The notes under the pieces are model-generated. The model was not told the DNA's origin. It searched no databases and was given only the letters and a program-made list of their open reading frames with translations. A program made the position numbers and the translations under genes. A stretch of 9,148 bases of DNA from JAXIPB01 sp045403155 (lineage in GTDB: Bacteria; Actinomycetota; Actinomycetes; Mycobacteriales; Micromonosporaceae): the NCBI GenBank assembly GCA_045403155.1, contig JAXIPB010000243.1, positions 1 through 9,148 on the forward strand. Reading direction: 5' to 3'. Shown here one piece after another: positions 5,559 through 9,148 of this stretch (position 1 is its first letter; each line of letters begins with the position of its first letter).

Positions 5559-6230
5559 ATGATGGTCGTGAACGCCGACCACTACTTCTCGGCCGAGCCG
5601 CAAGCGGAGGCCAGGCCAACCGACGTCGTGTTCGACGCGGCCGGCCGGACATTTCGCCTCAGCGCGGCGGCGGGCGTTTTCTCGGCCGGTCGGCTGGATC
5701 CAGGCACGGCGGTGCTCCTTCGCAAGGCGATTCTGCCGACGCCGGACACGCGTGGTGACCTGCTCGACCTCGGATGCGGCTACGGGCCGATCGCCTGCGT
5801 GCTGGCCACCGTCGCACCGGACACCACGGTCTACGCTGTCGACGTCAATGCCCGAGCCCTCGAACTCACCCGAGCCAACACCGAGGCAGTGGGTGTCGCC
5901 GGGCGCGTGATCGCGGCAACTCCCAACGAGGTGCCGGACGGTGTTCGCTTTCGTCAGATCTGGTCAAATCCGCCCATTCGCGTGGGGAAGGACGAGCTGC
6001 ACGCGATCCTCCGCCGCTGGTTGCCGCTGCTCGAGCCGGACGGCACGGCCTGGCTCGTTGTCGCCCGCCACCTCGGCGGGGATTCTCTCGCGCGGTGGCT
6101 CTCCGAACAGGGCTGGAACGTCGAACGCCACGCCAGCCAGCAGGGGTTTCGGGTGCTTCGCGTGACGAGACCCGCGGGCCGCCAGGCAAATTCGGGCGAC
6201 GCCGTGGCGCCCGGTGCGGAGAATGCTTGA
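5559..6230 (+). CDS. Class I SAM-dependent methyltransferase, RsmC-like (MTS domain)
   Basis: It is predicted to methylate a base, most likely a guanine N2 in rRNA by analogy with RsmC, using S-adenosylmethionine; the substrate is inferred. In 223 residues I see an N-terminal HYFSAEP segment typical of this group, SAM motif I DLGCGYGP at 70-77, an acidic SAM-ribose position at D95 (AVDVN), and the NPPI catalytic motif at 137-140 (SNPPIRVGK), the hallmark of amino-methyltransferases of the RsmC/RsmD/HemK kind. E. coli RsmC has about 340 residues with a duplicated domain; this is a single-domain version. ATG 5559, ATG 5562 or GTG 5568 are possible starts, with only GGGCGAG upstream, and ATG 5490 would add 23 residues. 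The stop lies 3 bases before the ABC-F gene, suggesting one transcript. Confidence 0.88.
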   Translation: MMVVNADHYFSAEPQAEARPTDVVFDAAGRTFRLSAAAGVFSAGRLDPGTAVLLRKAILPTPDTRGDLLDLGCGYGPIACVLATVAPDTTVYAVDVNARALELTRANTEAVGVAGRVIAATPNEVPDGVRFRQIWSNPPIRVGKDELHAILRRWLPLLEPDGTAWLVVARHLGGDSLARWLSEQGWNVERHASQQGFRVLRVTRPAGRQANSGDAVAPGAENA

Positions 6231-6233
6231 TCC

Positions 6234-7910
6234 GTGGGGTACATCGACCTAGCCGGACTCTCGCACACCCTCGCGGATGGCAGGGTGCTCTTCTCCGACG
6301 TCTCGTTCCGGGTCGGCGAGGGCGCAAAGGTCGCCCTCGTCGGGCCGAACGGAGCCGGCAAGACGACGCTGCTCCGCATGATCTCGGGGGATCTGCCCAC
6401 GCACGTCGGCACGATCGCCCGCGCCGGGGGTCTCGGCGTGATGCGCCAGTTCATCGGCATGATCGCCGACGAGACCACACTGAATGATCTTGCTTTGGCG
6501 CTGGCCTCCCCGTCGGTTCGCGCGGCGGGCGAGCGGGTTTCCGCGGCCGAGAAGGCGCTGCACGATGCCGAGGTGCGGGGCCGGTTCAGCTCGTCCGCGC
6601 AGAAGGCGCAGATGCGGTACGCGGAGGCGCTGGCCCACTGGGGTGAGGTCGGTGGGTACGACGCCGAGGTGCTCTTCGACACCGCAAGCGTGTCCGCTCT
6701 CGACCTGCCGTGGGAGGCGTCGAGGACCCGGCCGGTTCGGACCCTCTCCGGCGGTCAGCAGAAGCGGTTCGCGCTCGAATTGTTGATGCGAGGCTCGGAC
6801 GAGGTTCTTCTGCTCGACGAGCCCGACAACTTCCTTGACGTGCCGGCCAAGCGGTGGCTCGAGGCCCGGCTCCGGGAATCGGACAAGTCCGTCCTCTACG
6901 TCTCCCACGACCGTGAGCTGCTGGCTCAGACCGCAAGCCGTGTGGTGACCGTGGAGGGCGGCTCGGCGTGGACACACCCGGGCGGATTCGCCTCGTGGCA
7001 TGACGCGCGGGAGGCCCGGTACGAACGCCTCGACGAGCTGCGCCGGCGATGGGACGAGGAGCGCCAAAAGCTCAAGGAACTGGTCCTCATGTACAAGCAA
7101 AAGGCCTCCTACAACTCGGACATGGCGTCGCGGTTGCAGGCGGCCAAGACGAGGCTGGAGCGGTTTGAGGAGGCCGGCCCGCCCGAGCTGCGACCCAAGG
7201 ATCAGGACATTCGCATGAGGCTCGAGGGTGGGCGCACCGGAAAGCGTGCGGTGATCTGCGAGCAACTCGAGCTCGAGAATCTGACCTTCCCATTCGACCT
7301 CGAGATCTGGTACGGGGACCGGGTGGCCGTGCTCGGAGCCAACGGCACTGGGAAGTCCCATTTCTTGCGCCTTCTTGCCCGCGGTGGCTCGGACCCGGGC
7401 GGCGAACACGCGCCGGTCGATGGCGCGCCGCTGGCCAAGGTGGCCCACGGCGGGGTGGCTCGGCTGGGTGCCCGGGTGCGGCCCGGGCACTTCTCACAGA
7501 CCCATGATCGTCCGGATCTGATCGGCAAGACGCTGGTCGAGATCCTCTGGCGCGGCGACGATCACCGCACCGGGCTGCCGCGTCACGACGCCATGCGGGT
7601 GTTGTCGCGGTATGAGCTCGCGGCCCAGGGCGACCAACGCTTCGGCACCCTCTCAGGTGGTCAGCAGGCGCGATTCCTGGTCCTGCTGCTGGAGCTATCC
7701 GGAGCGACCCTGCTCCTCCTTGACGAGCCGACAGACAACCTGGACCTGGCTTCGGCCGAGGCGCTGGAGGATGGCTTGAAGGGCTTCGCCGGTACGGTGG
7801 TCGCGGTGACCCATGACCGATGGTTCACGCGATCGTTCGATCGATTCGTGCACTTTCGCATCGACGGTGAGGTCGTCGAGACCGACGAGCCAGTGTGGGA
7901 CGTTCGCTAG
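6234..7910 (+). CDS. ABC-F family ATP-binding protein (ribosome-associated ATPase)
   Basis: ABC-F proteins are soluble twin ATPases that bind the ribosomal E site; members rescue stalled ribosomes, tune translation or protect against ribosome-targeting antibiotics. This 558-residue protein has no membrane segment. Domain 1: Walker A GPNGAGKTT at 37-45, signature LSGGQ at 171-175, Walker B VLLLDEP at 191-197 with catalytic E196, H225. A charged helical linker (about 256-335), the P-site tRNA interaction region, contains LMYKQKASYNSDMASRLQAAK. Domain 2: Walker A GANGTGKS at 368-375, LSGGQ at 473-477, LLLLDEP at 493-499 with E498, H527. Domain 1 reads DEPDNFLD rather than DEPTNHLD. The GTG start has GGAGAA (6218-6223) inside the methyltransferase gene 3 bases upstream, so translational coupling is likely. 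Whether it is housekeeping or resistance-type cannot be told; 'macrolide transporter' labels would be misleading. Confidence 0.93.
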   Translation: MGYIDLAGLSHTLADGRVLFSDVSFRVGEGAKVALVGPNGAGKTTLLRMISGDLPTHVGTIARAGGLGVMRQFIGMIADETTLNDLALALASPSVRAAGERVSAAEKALHDAEVRGRFSSSAQKAQMRYAEALAHWGEVGGYDAEVLFDTASVSALDLPWEASRTRPVRTLSGGQQKRFALELLMRGSDEVLLLDEPDNFLDVPAKRWLEARLRESDKSVLYVSHDRELLAQTASRVVTVEGGSAWTHPGGFASWHDAREARYERLDELRRRWDEERQKLKELVLMYKQKASYNSDMASRLQAAKTRLERFEEAGPPELRPKDQDIRMRLEGGRTGKRAVICEQLELENLTFPFDLEIWYGDRVAVLGANGTGKSHFLRLLARGGSDPGGEHAPVDGAPLAKVAHGGVARLGARVRPGHFSQTHDRPDLIGKTLVEILWRGDDHRTGLPRHDAMRVLSRYELAAQGDQRFGTLSGGQQARFLVLLLELSGATLLLLDEPTDNLDLASAEALEDGLKGFAGTVVAVTHDRWFTRSFDRFVHFRIDGEVVETDEPVWDVR

Positions 7911-9025
7911 TCGTCGGTGCGCTGGCCGGGGACGCGGCCAAGGTCCCGGATCCAGTCCGAGTAGTCCTCCTCGTGTGATCTCCGCGGACCGGCGGTCCCC
8001 CCCGGTCCTGCGTTTGCCCGCTGGGGTGAAGTGGGTGCGTCGATGATTTCGCCGATGATCGGCTCGTCGTCGGCTGGATACGGTACGCGGCCGTCGATGG
8101 GTCGGCTCGCCCTGTCTCGGCCACCCGAGGCGGGGTCGCCGCGACCCGATGATGTGCCGACGCCACGGCGGGAGGGGGCGGCGGCGCCGCTACCCGACGG
8201 AAGGGCGACCACGACCGAGGCGAGCAGCCCCACCCCCGCTGCGATCAGGGCGGCGGTGTAGGGCTCGGCTTGATACGACCGGTCCGGCCCGGGGCCGGCG
8301 ATAAGGTAGGCGGCCGCGACAACGGCGGGACCGACGAGGCCGCAGACCGCGATCCCGAGGCGCCGCGCGCCGCGCCGTCGCGCCAGCGCCGCCACGGTGA
8401 TGCCGAGCGCTCCCGCAACGGCGATCATGAGGTTCGGACCGGACCACCAGGTGGTGGGCATAACTGATGGCGCATCGACGACCGCGAGCCGCGGCGGGTC
8501 GTAGGGCTTTCCGGTTTCGATGCCCGCCACCGCCGAACCAATGCCGACAAGCCAGATCCAGGCCACTGCCGCGAGTATCCCGCGGGTGACAGATCTCGAG
8601 TACAGCGCCGCGAACGCGACCACGAGTCCGACGATGATCCCGGCTCCGGCCGTGATGCTGATGACGAGTTCCGGGTCGACGTTGACGGGCGGCCTGGCAT
8701 CGCGCGCCGGCAACCAAGCGATCGCGACCGCGAGTCCCGCGCCGACCGCGGTCGAGATCGTGGCGGTGAGGTTGGCTCCCGTTCTGTCGATGCGGGTGCG
8801 ACCGGGTACCGCGCGTCGGCCGACGGCCGCACCGCCCACAACGGACGTCGCGTAGATGAAGCCGATCCAGCTCAGCTGCGCGTTCCAAGCGCCGGGGCCG
8901 CCGGACGCAAACGAGTCACCCCATCGGACGATGCCGAGAGCCTCCGCGACGCCCACCTGGGCAGCGGCCGCGATGGCGGCGCCACCGACCGAGTTCCAGA
9001 TCAACTTAACCCACGAACGAACCAC
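7907..9025 (-). CDS. Polytopic membrane protein with hydrophilic C-terminal tail, function unknown
   Basis: The 372-residue product has about eight hydrophobic segments, near residues 8-30, 50-68, 84-104, 118-141, 149-168, 197-214, 222-243 and 256-275. A polar, disordered tail of about 95 residues follows. An even number of helices would place both ends on the same side, probably the cytoplasm. The tail holds two short acidic/hydrophobic motifs, DDEPIIGEIID (319-329) and HEEDYSDWIRDLG (351-363), separated by Gly/Pro/Ser linker; the second resembles C-terminal ends I recall from micromonosporal membrane proteins, which would make it a conserved docking peptide. No transporter or enzyme signature is visible. 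The start is GTG 9025, chosen because the first helix follows directly; its ribosome binding site is weak. It converges on the ABC-F gene with stops overlapping in CTAG. Confidence 0.85.
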   Translation of the reverse strand: MVRSWVKLIWNSVGGAAIAAAAQVGVAEALGIVRWGDSFASGGPGAWNAQLSWIGFIYATSVVGGAAVGRRAVPGRTRIDRTGANLTATISTAVGAGLAVAIAWLPARDARPPVNVDPELVISITAGAGIIVGLVVAFAALYSRSVTRGILAAVAWIWLVGIGSAVAGIETGKPYDPPRLAVVDAPSVMPTTWWSGPNLMIAVAGALGITVAALARRRGARRLGIAVCGLVGPAVVAAAYLIAGPGPDRSYQAEPYTAALIAAGVGLLASVVVALPSGSGAAAPSRRGVGTSSGRGDPASGGRDRASRPIDGRVPYPADDEPIIGEIIDAPTSPQRANAGPGGTAGPRRSHEEDYSDWIRDLGRVPGQRTDD

Positions 9026-9086
9026 GGCCGAAGCCTACGGTGAGCCCTTCAAGATCGTCGGCTGGATCGCCCGCAACATCCCGCCG

Positions 9087-9142
9087 CCACATCCCGCCCC
9101 ACCAACCCGCCCCACCAAACCCGCCCCAACTAGCCGGGCGGG
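9087..9142. repeat. C-rich imperfect repeat with small hairpin
   Basis: Three imperfect copies of a 13-14-bp unit resembling ACCAACCCGCCCC run from 9087 to 9127. The last CCCGCCC (9120-9126) can pair with GGGCGGG (9136-9142) over a 9-base loop. No T-run follows on either strand. It lies upstream of the GTG of the - strand membrane protein gene, near the window edge; function unknown. Confidence 0.55.
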
Positions 9143-9148
9143 AAAGCA

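Noticed and set aside
6249..7490. - strand open frame of 413 codons opposite the ABC-F gene
   Set aside because: Shadow of a gene with both complete ATPase motif sets on the + strand.
6234..7910. Label as a macrolide efflux transporter ATPase
   Set aside because: No membrane partner is adjacent, and twin soluble ATPase domains with a charged linker define ABC-F, which acts on ribosomes rather than transport.

Overview
The window is GC-rich chromosomal DNA from an actinobacterium. It opens inside the ribosomal protein alpha operon, in the order rpsM (3' end only), rpsK, rpsD, rpoA, rplQ, followed by truA, all on the + strand. The RpoA and S11 sequences are of clear actinobacterial type. Having rpsD inside the alpha operon argues against a Streptomyces-like layout. 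The S4 protein carries a four-cysteine zinc ribbon, unlike the cysteine-free S4 I recall from mycobacteria. I therefore infer a Frankia/Acidothermus/Micromonospora-like lineage, from memory of protein families and without any search.

Positions 1-2929 are translation and transcription machinery with good ribosome binding sites and short spacers. The exception is the 164-base rpsD-rpoA gap, which holds a 14-bp tandem repeat and a GATCATGA direct/inverted repeat cluster. A long, nearly perfect hairpin (2938-3002) follows rplQ and runs into the start region of truA (tRNA pseudouridine synthase), so the truA start is uncertain.

Positions 3824-5491 (- strand) encode a 555-residue, proline-rich, single-pass membrane protein of unknown function. 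It converges on truA with stop codons that overlap in the four bases TTAG. Divergently from it, on the + strand, run a class I methyltransferase of the RsmC-like 'MTS' type and, three bases downstream, a two-domain ABC-F ATPase that probably acts on the ribosome. The ABC-F gene converges on a - strand gene for a membrane protein with about eight transmembrane segments and a hydrophilic C-terminal tail (7907-9025); the stops again overlap in four bases, CTAG. The last 123 bases have no gene and hold a C-rich imperfect repeat and a small hairpin.

Most of the content is informational: ribosome assembly (S13, S11, S4, L17), RNA polymerase alpha, tRNA modification, a likely RNA methyltransferase and a ribosome-associated ATPase. 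The two - strand membrane proteins are the unknowns. I see no CRISPR array, insertion sequence, prophage or toxin/defence cassette. The observations most worth following up are the structured repeats around rpoA and truA, and the proline-rich membrane protein.
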